From: Mycobacterium sp.
GTDB taxonomy: Bacteria > Actinomycetota > Actinomycetes > Mycobacteriales > Mycobacteriaceae
Reading direction: 5' to 3'
Length of the DNA stretch: 10,486 nucleotides
Assembly (NCBI GenBank): GCA_025965815.1
Contig: JAOPWF010000737.1
Coordinates: forward strand, 1-10,486
A model generated the notes under the pieces. That model did no database searches, was not told the origin of the DNA, and saw nothing but the letters and a program-made list of their open reading frames with translations. Positions 1-6,720 of this stretch are shown here, piece by piece; position 1 is the stretch's first letter; every line of letters starts with the position of its first letter. Made by a program: the position numbers and the translations under genes.

Positions 1-522
1 TACCGGCTTGTTGGCCTCGACACTGCCCTGCACCGCGGCGAGTGTGGCGTAGCGGCTGAATCGGTCGGCCGCGTACTGGTAGTCGCGGGTCAGCGGCACC
101 ACCCGCAACGTCGACGATGTCAGACCGATCCGCTGCGTGTCGAAGGTTTTGGCCTGTCGGGCAAAGTAATTCAGGACCCCCGCGGTGGCCGGGTCGGTGA
201 CCGGTTCGCCGACGCACAGCATGATGTCTTCGGGGTACACCGCGGCGAAGTCGCGGCTGGCCGAGGAGGACCCGACGGGGCGTGCACTGACCAGCAGAGC
301 CGCCAGGAACACCATCACCAGCAGCGCGGCGATGACCAGCATCGACCACAACTGCCTGCGGACCACGCGGGCGTATTCCGGCAGCCGGGTGAGCCGGTCG
401 ACGTGGGCCAGCGGGCGCAGCCGCCGACGAACCCGCGACTTCGGTAGCAGCGTTGCCGCGGTGATACCGATTACAAGACAGATCAATCCGGCGATGGCCA
501 CCGGCCACCACCTCAGCTCCAC
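1..522 (-). CDS. VWA-type membrane protein (partial, runs off left edge)
   Basis: Fourth gene of the MoxR operon; 174 codons are visible and the frame stays open to base 1. Two hydrophobic segments lie at about residues 7-25 and 60-80, followed by an extracytoplasmic domain. Residues 99-108 (DIMLCVGEPV) and the later stretch QRIGLTSSTLRVVPLTRDY resemble the first strand and the 'RIGL.S....PLT.D' part of von Willebrand factor A domains in MoxR operons. The usual DxSxS metal-site motif is not seen; C103-V-G-E-P stands in its place. The GTG start at 522 is chosen because an AGGAGGTGATCC sequence, a very full anti-Shine-Dalgarno match, lies just upstream inside the last codons of the preceding gene, and the start overlaps that gene's stop (513-515). 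The role is inferred from family context: such proteins are membrane partners of MoxR ATPases. The exact substrate is unknown. Confidence 0.72.
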   Translation of the reverse strand, partial: MELRWWPVAIAGLICLVIGITAATLLPKSRVRRRLRPLAHVDRLTRLPEYARVVRRQLWSMLVIAALLVMVFLAALLVSARPVGSSSASRDFAAVYPEDIMLCVGEPVTDPATAGVLNYFARQAKTFDTQRIGLTSSTLRVVPLTRDYQYAADRFSRYATLAAVQGSVEANKPV

Positions 523-989
523 GATCGGATCACCTCCTCGGCATCCCGCTCGATGCGGGTGAGGTCGACCTGCGAGCGGTGGTTGAACCGCGCGTCGTTG
601 AGCGCGGACAACACCGGGGCGGCCGGTGCCAGATCGCCGGCGGCGATATCCCCCACGTGCATGTACCGGGCCCCGCTGCCGCCAGCCCGCAGCGCGAGAA
701 AGCTGCGCAGGGTGCGGCTCATCACCGCGGCGGCCTGCGCCGACGAGAGGCCGCCCGCCCGGTGACGCTGCCCGGCAACGCGGATGGAGCGGGCGAATCC
801 GCGGCGGATCAGCCGGGCGTGGACGGCGCGGATCAGCGGAATCCTGGCCAGCCGCCGCGGCGGCAGCGTCCACACCACGACGCCGGCGTACCAACCGATG
901 ACGGCGACCACCAGCGCCGCCGCGATGACGAGCCACCACGACGAGTAGGCGGTAGGGCCGGACAGGTAGTAGAGCAGATCACCGGGCAT
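513..989 (-). CDS. Small single-TM protein of the MoxR/DUF58/VWA operon
   Basis: A 158-residue protein with one clear membrane helix at about residues 19-41 (WLVIAAALVVAVIGWYAGVVVW), followed by a basic segment and a cytoplasmic-looking C-terminal half rich in Arg and Ala. No catalytic motif is recognised. ATG at 989 overlaps the DUF58 stop codon (979-981) by 11 bases, and the gene's own stop overlaps the GTG start of the VWA gene, so it is translationally coupled on both sides. Small one-TM proteins between DUF58 and VWA genes are common in such operons (DUF4381-like proteins hold this position elsewhere), but I cannot assign it to that family from sequence. Its function is unknown; a scaffold between the cytoplasmic ATPase/DUF58 pair and the membrane VWA proteins is an inference. 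Confidence 0.8.
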   Translation of the reverse strand: MPGDLLYYLSGPTAYSSWWLVIAAALVVAVIGWYAGVVVWTLPPRRLARIPLIRAVHARLIRRGFARSIRVAGQRHRAGGLSSAQAAAVMSRTLRSFLALRAGGSGARYMHVGDIAAGDLAPAAPVLSALNDARFNHRSQVDLTRIERDAEEVIRSWS

Positions 990-1854
990 GGCTGAACGCC
1001 TCGCTGAGATCCCTGATCTTGCTGCGGATTTCAGAACTGCTGCCGATCGTGGCGTGGGGGATCGCGGAGGAGTTCAGAAAGGCGTCAAGACGCTGTGCGC
1101 GGGCCTGTTCGGCGCGCTGATAGGCCGCGACGACGCGCGGTCCCACGGTGTCGGCGCCCAGTACGACGCCGCCGGTGGCGATGTCGTAGCCGTCCAGGTC
1201 GTCCTCGGCCGAGCCGACGGCGGGCATGTCTGACACCATGACCCACAGGACGTCGTGACGCCCGGACAGCAGCTGCAGGGCGGCGCCGAGCCGGCGGTCG
1301 ACGTCGGGTTCGTCGGAGACCACGACCATCAGCATGCGCCGCTGGTGTCCGGTTGCGGCATAAGCCATCTGGGTGGCGATGTCGCTGCGTCCGGGGCGGA
1401 ACAGGCTGTGGGTGTAGAACCGGTCCAGCAGGTGTTCGATGTGGGTTTCGCCGCGCCGGTTGCGGATGTTTGCGCATCCGCGGGAATCCCCGTACACCAT
1501 GCCGATCTCGTCCGAACGGCCCAGTGTGATCAGCCCAATGGCGCCCATGACATGGGCGGCCACGTCGCGTTTCACTTCGCCGCTGGGCGCCAACGCGGAC
1601 ATGTTGGCACCGGCGTCTGCGATCAGCAGAATCTTGTGGTGCTTTTCGGAGACGAACCGCTTGATCAGCACGGCCCCGCCGGACCGTGCCGACGCTCTCC
1701 AGTCGATGTCGCGGACGTCGTCTCCGGGGACATAGGGCCGCAGATCGTCGAATTCCAGGGTCCGGGTGTGCAGCAACGCATAGCGGCCGCCCTCAAGCAG
1801 ACCGCGGGTGTCGGTGCCGAAATGCAATTTGGCCCGGTTGAGGTGCTGACCCAC
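979..1854 (-). CDS. DUF58 domain-containing protein
   Basis: A 291-residue protein carrying the DUF58 hallmark at about residues 35-60: FDDLRPYVPGDDVRDIDW followed by ASARSGG and then KRF.SE. After this comes a VWA-like fold whose first strand reads ILLIADAGANM (about 75-85), a degenerate metal-site motif (D80, G82, N84). The length matches the roughly 290-440 residues typical of the family. No membrane helix is seen, so it should be cytoplasmic. The start is GTG at 1854, nine bases after the moxR stop (1864-1866). The Shine-Dalgarno-like GAGGGCGG overlaps the moxR stop, so coupling to moxR is likely. DUF58 proteins accompany MoxR ATPases almost universally, but their biochemical role is not established. 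Confidence 0.93.
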   Translation of the reverse strand: MGQHLNRAKLHFGTDTRGLLEGGRYALLHTRTLEFDDLRPYVPGDDVRDIDWRASARSGGAVLIKRFVSEKHHKILLIADAGANMSALAPSGEVKRDVAAHVMGAIGLITLGRSDEIGMVYGDSRGCANIRNRRGETHIEHLLDRFYTHSLFRPGRSDIATQMAYAATGHQRRMLMVVVSDEPDVDRRLGAALQLLSGRHDVLWVMVSDMPAVGSAEDDLDGYDIATGGVVLGADTVGPRVVAAYQRAEQARAQRLDAFLNSSAIPHATIGSSSEIRSKIRDLSEAFSHAR

Positions 1855-1863
1855 AAGCCGCCC

Positions 1864-2865
1864 TCAGGGCACCCGGACCGACTGCAGTACGGCGTCGACC
1901 GCGACATCAGGCGTCACCCTGGCAGTAGCGGCTTCGAATCCCAGAATCAGCCGGTGGCGCAGAACCCGGTGGGCCAGCTTCTCGATGTCGTCGGGAAGGA
2001 CATAGTTGCGTCCCGACAGCACTGCCAGCGCGCGTGCTGATTTGCTGAACGCGATGGTAGCGCGCGGGCTGGCGCCGTATTCGATGAGCCGAGCCAGCGC
2101 AGCTGGCAGGAACTGCTGGGGGTTGCGGGTCACGGCGACCAGCTCACTGGCGTAGTGAACCAGCTCGGGATCCATGTGCACGGTGCGGACGATCTCCTGC
2201 AGGCGGCTCACGTCGTCCAACCCGACCACGGGGTGGCCCGTCTGACTCTTGTCGTACACCCCGGCGTCGATGCGGGCGATGACCTCCACCTCCTGCTCCG
2301 CGGAGGGGTAGCCCAAGATCTCCTTGAGCATGAACCGGTCGGTCTGCGCCTCCGAGAGGGGGTAGGTGCCTTCCTGGTCGACCGGGTTCTGGGTGGCGAT
2401 CACCACGAACGGTTCCGGGATCGGGTACTCGCTACCGCCGATGGTGGTCTGGCGCTCCTCCATCGCTTCCAGCATCGCGCTCTGCGTCTTGGCGCTGGAG
2501 CGGTTGATCTCATCGAGCAGCACGATGTTGGCGTGTACCGGGCCCAGCTGCGTGGCGAAGGAATTCGTCGCCGAGTCGTACACCTGCGTGCCGATGATGT
2601 CGCTGGGCAGCAGGTCTGGTGTGCACTGAATCCGGTGGAAACTGGCGCGGATCGATCCAGCGATCACCCGGGCCGCGGTGGTCTTGGCCAGTCCCGGGAC
2701 GCTCTCCAGCAGAATGTGCCCACCGGCCAGCAACCCAATGAGTAGCGACTCCCGCAGGTTCTCCTGACCGACGACCTTGGCGCTGAACGCCTGCGTCACC
2801 GCGTCCACGATGCGCTGGGCATCGTCCAAGTCGGCGCTACTGGCTTGTATTCGTACTGCGGTCAT
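1864..2865 (-). CDS. moxR: MoxR family AAA+ ATPase
   Basis: A 333-residue AAA_3 (MoxR) ATPase. The Walker A variant typical of MoxR, ESVPGLAKTTAA, is at about residues 54-65. Walker B, IVLLDEINRS, is at about 114-123. The sensor-1 region VIATQNPVDQEGTYPLSEAQ with the following TDRF is at about 155-178. The AAA lid follows and ends near VLQSVRVP. It is first in an operon with DUF58, a small TM protein and a VWA protein. The family acts as a chaperone-like ATPase in maturation of protein complexes or cell-envelope and stress functions; the client here is unknown. An in-frame ATG lies further upstream (3021), but ATG 2865 is preferred: it is preceded by AAAGG at about 6-nt spacing, and the upstream extension has no MoxR-like residues. 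All key motifs are intact. Confidence 0.95.
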   Translation of the reverse strand: MTAVRIQASSADLDDAQRIVDAVTQAFSAKVVGQENLRESLLIGLLAGGHILLESVPGLAKTTAARVIAGSIRASFHRIQCTPDLLPSDIIGTQVYDSATNSFATQLGPVHANIVLLDEINRSSAKTQSAMLEAMEERQTTIGGSEYPIPEPFVVIATQNPVDQEGTYPLSEAQTDRFMLKEILGYPSAEQEVEVIARIDAGVYDKSQTGHPVVGLDDVSRLQEIVRTVHMDPELVHYASELVAVTRNPQQFLPAALARLIEYGASPRATIAFSKSARALAVLSGRNYVLPDDIEKLAHRVLRHRLILGFEAATARVTPDVAVDAVLQSVRVP

Positions 2866-3082
2866 CGAAACCTTTGTCGTTGTTGGTGCACGAAATGCAA
2901 CACGGGGTGGCCGGCCCGTTGACGGGCCATGGCCACGGCGGGGTCTGCATATGTCGGCCGCCCCGAGGGCGACGTGGCAGCGCATGTGCTGAGCGGCGTT
3001 GCTGGGCGGCCTGGTGCGCACCGCGGAAGTTCCAGACTACAGGTCGATACGGAGAACCCGAGGTCAGAGCCCCCGCAGGACT
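2866..3082. other. Gene-poor region upstream of moxR
   Basis: About 220 bases between moxR and the decayed catalase region. Several open frames cross it on both strands, but none has recognisable protein features or a good ribosome binding site. It should contain the moxR operon promoter. On the minus strand a TAGTCT hexamer (TANNNT type) lies near 3036-3041, but no convincing -35 element goes with it, so I do not call a promoter. Confidence 0.4.
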
Positions 3083-3151
3083 TTATCGAAGACTCACCGC
3101 GACGGGCGCGATCATCAATGTCATCAGCAGAGTTACCACCAGCACGGTCAT
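3083..3151 (-). CDS. Possible 22-residue hydrophobic peptide
   Basis: A very short open frame whose ATG at 3151 is preceded by GAGGAG at 9-nt spacing. It encodes an almost wholly hydrophobic peptide (MTVLVVTLLMTLMIAPVAVS, then LR and a TAA stop), enough for one membrane helix. It lies just downstream of the catalase pseudogene tail and about 220 bases upstream of moxR, on the same strand. The strong Shine-Dalgarno site and single-helix composition resemble bacterial small membrane proteins, but I recognise no family. It is also the C-terminal end of a frame running from the frameshifted catalase tail, so chance is a real alternative. Confidence 0.3.
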   Translation of the reverse strand: MTVLVVTLLMTLMIAPVAVSLR

Positions 3152-3305
3152 CGACGTCTTCTCCTCGGAGGCGGGGACAGTTCGTAACGCGTCTGCAACC
3201 GTGCATACCCCCGAATACGGTGACCCGAACTCACGGTCGGATGGCCAGAACGAATATCGATGTGTGCTTCCCCACACCGTGGTGGTGCAACCTGGCCGCG
3301 TGCGG

Positions 3306-3869
3306 CTATTTCGCGGCCGGCACCGCGAGGCCGTCACCGCCCGAGCGCGGTCCCACACGCGGTGCATCCCGAGCGTCGACGTCAGCTCCGTGGTGAATGA
3401 CTTGTCGACGTTGTCGCTGACCAGGACCCCGGGGTCGGCGCTGCCGATGCCGGCCGATTCCAGGGACGGCCAGGCCGTTACCCCAGGCGGCGAGCGGTTT
3501 GCAGTGCTGGAAAGCCTCCTGCAGCAGCATGGTCAGCCTGATATCCCCGCTGGTCGTCCCAACAACTAGGGCGTCGAACTCAATCGACCGCGCGGTGAGC
3601 AGTGTGCGTTCGACAATGACAGACCGGCGCCCGGAATTCAGGACGCCGCCAACGGGTGCTGTCACCAGCGGGGTGCCTTTCGGCGCGGGCAGTCCCAAAC
3701 CCTTGGCGACCTGTGCGCACAGGTCGGTGTCAACATTGGCCAACACCTGTAGCTCGCGTTCCTTGATGGCCTGCTCGTAGCATTTGCCCAGCTCGAAGAT
3801 GAACGCCTCGATGATGTGGACCTGTTCGACATGCTGCGCGACGGCAATGCACCAGAGCGCCATCCACAC
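3306..3869 (-). pseudogene. katE: Catalase (KatE-like, clade 2) C-terminal fragment
   Basis: Catalase conservation starts near 3833 with VEQVHIIEAFIFELGKC, the conserved block before the last helices of large-subunit catalases. It continues through YEQAIKERELQVLANVD, then CAQVAKGLGLPAPKGTP. It then jumps to LVTAPVGGVL, so the linker and first part of the C-terminal flavodoxin-like domain are missing in frame. SIEFDALVV and FQHCKPLAAWGNG are typical of that domain. Near 3462-3466 an extra C (GTCCCTGG for the expected GTCCTGG) shifts the frame. The next residues, ESAGIGSADPGVLVSDNVDK and then LGMHRVWDR, continue in the other frame down to about 3330. A second compensating shift may restore the original frame, giving AVPAAK and the TAG at 3306. 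The fragment lacks the heme-binding N-terminal half. In life the family turns hydrogen peroxide into water and oxygen. This copy is not functional. Confidence 0.85.
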
Positions 3870-3924
3870 CGAATTGGCTCCCTACCATCCGAACAGCATC
3901 GACGGTGACAAGCCGCTGGGAGAG
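3828..3924 (+). pseudogene. katE: Catalase middle fragment, inverted relative to the C-terminal fragment
   Basis: On the plus strand, DMLRDG (3828-3845) is followed by one extra A (3846) and then MHQSAIHTELAPYHPNSIDG, ending near KPLGE (3924). This is the conserved catalase segment that in intact clade-2 enzymes reads roughly N-D-M-L-R-D-G-M-H-Q, ending in the PNS motif. It lies head to head with the C-terminal fragment on the minus strand; the two share the bases around 3828-3845. After KPLGE the frame stays open to TGA at 4027-4029, but I no longer recognise catalase there. It is a remnant that cannot encode an enzyme. Confidence 0.7.
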
Positions 3925-4101
3925 GTGCTCTCCCATCCGGCGCCGACGGCGCTGGCACCGTTGCCGCGGTTAGTGGTTCGTGAGGTCAACGGCATGATCG
4001 AAGTGTTCGCCCCCGGCGAGCCGACCTGACCGCCCTGTCGTGTAACCGGCCTCGCTATCTCTTGGTGAGCACTTCGCACCTGCGGGCTCCTCATCGATCA
4101 C

Positions 4102-4106
4102 GGAGG
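4102..4106 (+). promoter_or_regulatory. Ribosome binding site of the lipoprotein-phosphoesterase fusion
   Basis: GGAGG lies 11 bases before the ATG at 4118. It supports that start and shows that the translation-initiation region of the original lipoprotein gene survived the deletion that created the fusion. Confidence 0.55.
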
Positions 4107-4117
4107 TTCGCACCGTC

Positions 4118-4597
4118 ATGACCCGACCTCATCATCGCTCGGTCGCTGCGCTGCCCGCCGTCGCCGGGGCCGCAGCGGCTGCCCTGTTGGTTGCAGGCTG
4201 CTCGAGCTCCAGCACGGCACCCAGCCGGAAGGATGTTGCGCAGATGTCCAGCGATACTCCGATCGTGGTGTTCAGCCTCATCCCGCTGTTTGCGATGTAT
4301 CCGGACTGGGGGTTGGGCACCGAAGACGCCGCGCAAGCACTGAGCTATTTGAAGCGATTCTCCTCAGTGACCTGCCTCAACGGGCATGTGCATCAACTGT
4401 TTTCCAAGACCGAGGGCAACGTGACGTTCTACAGCGGCACCACCACCGCCTACCCGTTACCTCATCCTGGCGACGGGCCGGCACCCAAACCGATTACTTT
4501 GCCCGCCGGGAAACTCCACAACGCGCTGGGTATCCGCCAGGTCAGCTACACGAAGGGCCAACAGGCGCTGGCGTTGAAAGAGCAGACGCTGTCATGA
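4118..4597 (+). pseudogene. Lipoprotein signal peptide fused to metallophosphoesterase C-terminus
   Basis: The 159-residue open frame joins two unrelated parts. Residues 1-36 are a lipoprotein signal: a basic N-terminus, an Ala-rich hydrophobic core, and a lipobox LLVAGC, followed by a Ser-rich linker. From about residue 39 (KDVAQMSSDTPIVVFS) it is the C-terminal end of a calcineurin-like metallophosphoesterase, with VTCLNGHVHQLFSK containing the paired GHxH metal ligands. The family's preceding histidine in 'FSHIPL' is replaced by leucine (FSLIPL), and the N-terminal metal-binding half with its DxH and GNHD motifs is absent, so phosphoesterase activity is not expected. Such phosphoesterases sit next to a cupredoxin-type lipoprotein gene in mycobacteria. 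A deletion spanning two neighbouring genes is the likely origin (inference). The stop overlaps the next gene's ATG as ATGA. It may still be expressed as a lipoprotein. Confidence 0.7.
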
Positions 4598-4982
4598 ATA
4601 CCGTTTCGCAGTGGGCGATGCGCGTGGGCATCGGGGCCACGTGGCCGTCAGCGGCGTCATCCACGCCTACCTCTACATCCATGGCTACAACCACGTCCCC
4701 ACGGTTGGGCCGGCGTTCCTGTTGCAGGCCAGCATGTTTTGTGCGCTCGTGGTGCTGGTCCTAGCCGGCGGACCCTACTGGCTGCAGTGGGCCGGCGCGC
4801 TGCTGTCGGTGGGGACGCTGATCGCCTTCGCGCTCTCGCGGACCATGGGCCTGTTCGGGTTCACCGAGCGCGGCTGGGAACCGTCGCCCCAAGCGGCGGT
4901 GAGCGTGATCGCCGAGGTGCTCACCGTGGTTTTGGTGGCGGCGTCTGTGCTGAGCAGCCGCAGCAAAACCACGGTCGCGTAG
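4594..4982 (+). pseudogene. Frameshifted four-TM membrane protein
   Basis: ATG at 4594 overlaps the preceding stop (ATGA) and begins MNTVSQWAMRVGIGA. Within the next ten codons the recognisable protein moves to another frame and continues as VAVSGVIHAYLYIHGYNHVP to the stop at 4982. One base appears to be missing near 4635-4650 (GGGGCCACGTGG). Downstream there are about four hydrophobic stretches and a conserved-looking segment LFGFTERGWEPSPQAAVSV, which I associate with small integral membrane proteins of mycobacteria encoded beside metallophosphoesterase/cupredoxin genes; the function is unknown. An alternative ATG at 4611 gives a 123-residue product in the downstream frame that lacks the native N-terminus, so a shortened product is possible. 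It sits in the same decayed operon as the fusion gene. Confidence 0.65.
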
Positions 4983-5000
4983 GCCGTTTCTCTCCGCCCG

Positions 5001-5048
5001 GCCCGTGGTTGGTGGGTGATCGCCTGCGCTTCGCGGCGGTCCACGGGC
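5001..5048. terminator. Hairpin downstream of the membrane-protein pseudogene
   Basis: GCCCGTGG (5001-5008) and CCACGGGC (5041-5048) are perfect 8-bp inverted arms, separated by 32 bases that can themselves fold partly. It lies 19 bases after the stop at 4982. No U-run follows, as is usual for mycobacterial terminators. The role is inferred from position only. Confidence 0.35.
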
Positions 5049-5809
5049 TGTCACGTGCGTGGCTGTCGGGGCCTTCACCGTAAGCCCATCACGCCGCCGC
5101 TGCGCCAGCAGGCCCAGCAACTGAGGGCGGCTGGCCGGTTTGTCGGTTCTCACAATTGTCTGACGCCGCGCCGCGGCCTCATGTCAAATGATGAACCATT
5201 GGCGACCGTGCCTCGTTAATTGGGTAAGTGGCCAACGCGATCGCAGGCTTGCAAAAGGACTAATGTGCGGTCAGCAGAGTGACTGGTTTCCCGCATTTTC
5301 GGCGCATTATCGACCGCGCGCTAGTCACTGCGAGTGAAACATAATCGCGCACGCTGCGACGGGTTCAATAACCAGTGGCAGAGGCACCAATGTGATGTGC
5401 ATTTGGTCTGATTGGATCTCGGCCACCACTGCTGGCCCTACCGGGATTGGCGGCGCCAGCGGCGCCCGCTGGGACTCGAGGTGCCTGTGATCTGGCCACA
5501 CATCTCCGGCTCCGGCAGGCGAGCTCGGCTGTCACCGTCTGCGATCACCGGCAGCACGCGCACTCTCCCGAAGGCAGCGTCTGCTTTCCCGCGCCGCGCA
5601 CCTTGTCGCGGAATACCATCCGGCAACACCGAAGTGAAAGAGATTTCGCTATTTTCCGGGCTCATTGAACTGAGGCGCGGCCTATGAGGATGTCGTCAGA
5701 TATCAGGCACCCAGCCGGCGACACGACTTTCCAACTGCTGTAACCCGCCGCGCTATTTATTGATAAGAGTTCCCAGCCGGAACTCGAGCACCACCAAAGG
5801 AGCAAGATC
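5049..5809. other. Long stretch with no recognisable gene
   Basis: About 760 bases without a supported gene. Open frames of 67-91 codons exist on both strands (for example 5412-5687 plus and 5438-5665 minus) but have no ribosome binding site, domain or hydrophobic pattern I recognise. An imperfect inverted repeat (AGTGACTGG at 5278-5286 against CTAGTCACT at 5321-5329, 8 of 9 matching) is present. The last 100 bases should hold the promoter of the secreted protein at 5810; a TATTTA hexamer at 5754-5759 is the only -10-like candidate I see, without a clear -35. Confidence 0.5.
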
Positions 5810-6094
5810 ATGAAGACCTTCACCACGACTGCGGCAACCGTCGGCGCCCTGGCAGCAACCGCCCTGGGATTGGCCGGCGCGGCTGCAGCGGCCCCCATCG
5901 GAGGCTCATCGGCCTCTGACGCCGTCAGTAGCCTGCAAGCCCAGGGCTACAACGTGTTACTCAACGGGTCGGTGACTGCCCCGCTGTCCGAGTGCACTGT
6001 CACCGGTGTCCATGGTGATTCCGCAGGCCCCGTCGACCCCACCCGGTTGAACACCGTCTACGTCGACGTTTCCTGCCCGTCGTCGAATGACTGA
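5810..6094 (+). CDS. Small secreted protein, paralogue 1
   Basis: A 94-residue precursor with a classic Sec signal peptide: MK, a Thr/Ala/Leu-rich core, then AGAAAAAP, with cleavage expected near residue 28. The mature part is about 66 residues. It contains LQAQGYNVLLNGSVTAPLSE, then CTVTGV, and ends with NTVYVDVSCPSSND. Two cysteines (62 and 89) could form a disulfide outside the membrane. A strong AAAGGAG lies 7 bases before the ATG. The gene at 6282 is a paralogue with the same plan, and both have the first cysteine at residue 62. It resembles a mycobacterial family of small exported proteins of unknown function. The 'QGY.V..N' pattern is faintly PASTA-like, but I do not claim that fold. 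Confidence 0.88.
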   Translation: MKTFTTTAATVGALAATALGLAGAAAAAPIGGSSASDAVSSLQAQGYNVLLNGSVTAPLSECTVTGVHGDSAGPVDPTRLNTVYVDVSCPSSND

Positions 6095-6097
6095 TGC

Positions 6098-6128
6098 GGG
6101 GCGCCGACATCGGCCGGCGGCCCCGATG
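6098..6128 (+). terminator. GC-rich hairpin after secreted protein 1
   Basis: CATCGG (6108-6113) pairs perfectly with CCGATG (6123-6128) around a GC-rich loop, 14 bases after the stop at 6094. An outer GGGGC/GCCCC pairing is an alternative fold. There is no U-run. A terminator between the two paralogues is plausible but not shown. Confidence 0.35.
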
Positions 6129-6281
6129 CTGTCGGTCTATTGCGAGACATGGAGCCGACTCGTGTCGAAATACCTGCAATCTCCCCCCCGATCACCACGA
6201 AACCTCCAAGCTCTCGTACCCGGTGATCACCGACCATCGGTTCCTGTCGGAACTTCACCAGAACACTCGAAAGGTACGAAT

Positions 6282-6590
6282 ATGCAAAACTTCTTCTTCA
6301 CCACACTCACCGCCGGAGCACTGGCATCCGCCGCGCTCGGACTGGCCGGAACGGCCAACGCCGCTCCGTCCGGCCCGTCGTCTGTGGACGGTACGGTCAG
6401 CCAGCTGCGGTCCCAGGGCTATCAGGTCATCGTGAACCGCGTCGGGACTGCTCCGCTTGACCGCTGCACGATCAGCGCGGTCCGGCCCGGCCAGACGTTT
6501 TCACGCACAGACTCCGGCGCACCCGGTGCCGGCCAGGACATCGTCACGACAGTGACCAATAAGACCGTCTACGTCGACGTGGCCTGCTGA
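6282..6590 (+). CDS. Small secreted protein, paralogue 2
   Basis: A 102-residue precursor with signal peptide MQNFFFTTLTAGALASAALG, then LAGTANAAPS, with cleavage expected after ANA (residue 27). The mature part contains LRSQGYQVIVNRVGTAPLDR, then CTISAV, and ends in NKTVYVDVAC, with cysteines at 62 and 102 (the last residue). It parallels paralogue 1 in order and spacing, but carries about 15 more residues, rich in Gly, Ser and Thr, between the two cysteines. An in-frame ATG at 6087 would add 65 residues; ATG 6282 is chosen because GAAAGG precedes it and a signal peptide starts there. The 187-bp gap and separate ribosome binding site suggest an old tandem duplication. Function is unknown. 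Confidence 0.88.
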   Translation: MQNFFFTTLTAGALASAALGLAGTANAAPSGPSSVDGTVSQLRSQGYQVIVNRVGTAPLDRCTISAVRPGQTFSRTDSGAPGAGQDIVTTVTNKTVYVDVAC

Positions 6591-6591
6591 C

Positions 6592-6720
6592 ACCTATCGG
6601 CAGACGCACCGTGGTTGTCGTCGAGGTGGCCGTGCGCAGCATGGCGACTTCGTAATACACGTGATTTCTTGCGAGCTCGGCGAGTTCTGCCTTAGTGGCG
6701 CTGTTCGGCTCATGGTCGGC
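6592..6720 (-). pseudogene. Possible fragment of a conserved hypothetical protein
   Basis: On the minus strand, bases 6720-6592 read ADHEPNSATKAELAELAR, then NHVYYEVAMLRTATS, with protein-like composition and C/G-biased third positions. The 'YYEVAML' motif resembles the N-terminus of a family of actinobacterial hypothetical proteins, but this is a weak memory-based match. The frame runs from 6864 to 6544, but upstream and downstream parts look random, so any homology is limited to this stretch. No start codon with a ribosome binding site is seen. Chance is a serious alternative. Confidence 0.25.

Noticed and set aside
1255..2040. Long plus-strand open frame (261 codons) antisense to moxR and DUF58 genes
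   Set aside because: High-GC shadow of well-supported minus-strand genes; no domain, His/Gln/Val-rich shadow composition.
2155..2745. Plus-strand 196-codon frame antisense to moxR
   Set aside because: Lies wholly opposite the conserved AAA+ core; no recognisable motif.
2866..3021. N-terminal extension of MoxR to ATG 3021
   Set aside because: The extension has no family similarity, and ATG 2865 has a ribosome binding site at proper spacing.
2874..3569. Plus-strand 231-codon frame opposite the catalase C-terminal fragment
   Set aside because: Arg/Ala/Pro-rich, without motifs; the minus strand carries clear catalase similarity.
5278..5329. Imperfect inverted repeat AGTGACTGG/CTAGTCACT as a transposon end
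   Set aside because: Short arms, no flanking duplication and no partner end found; expected by chance at this scale.
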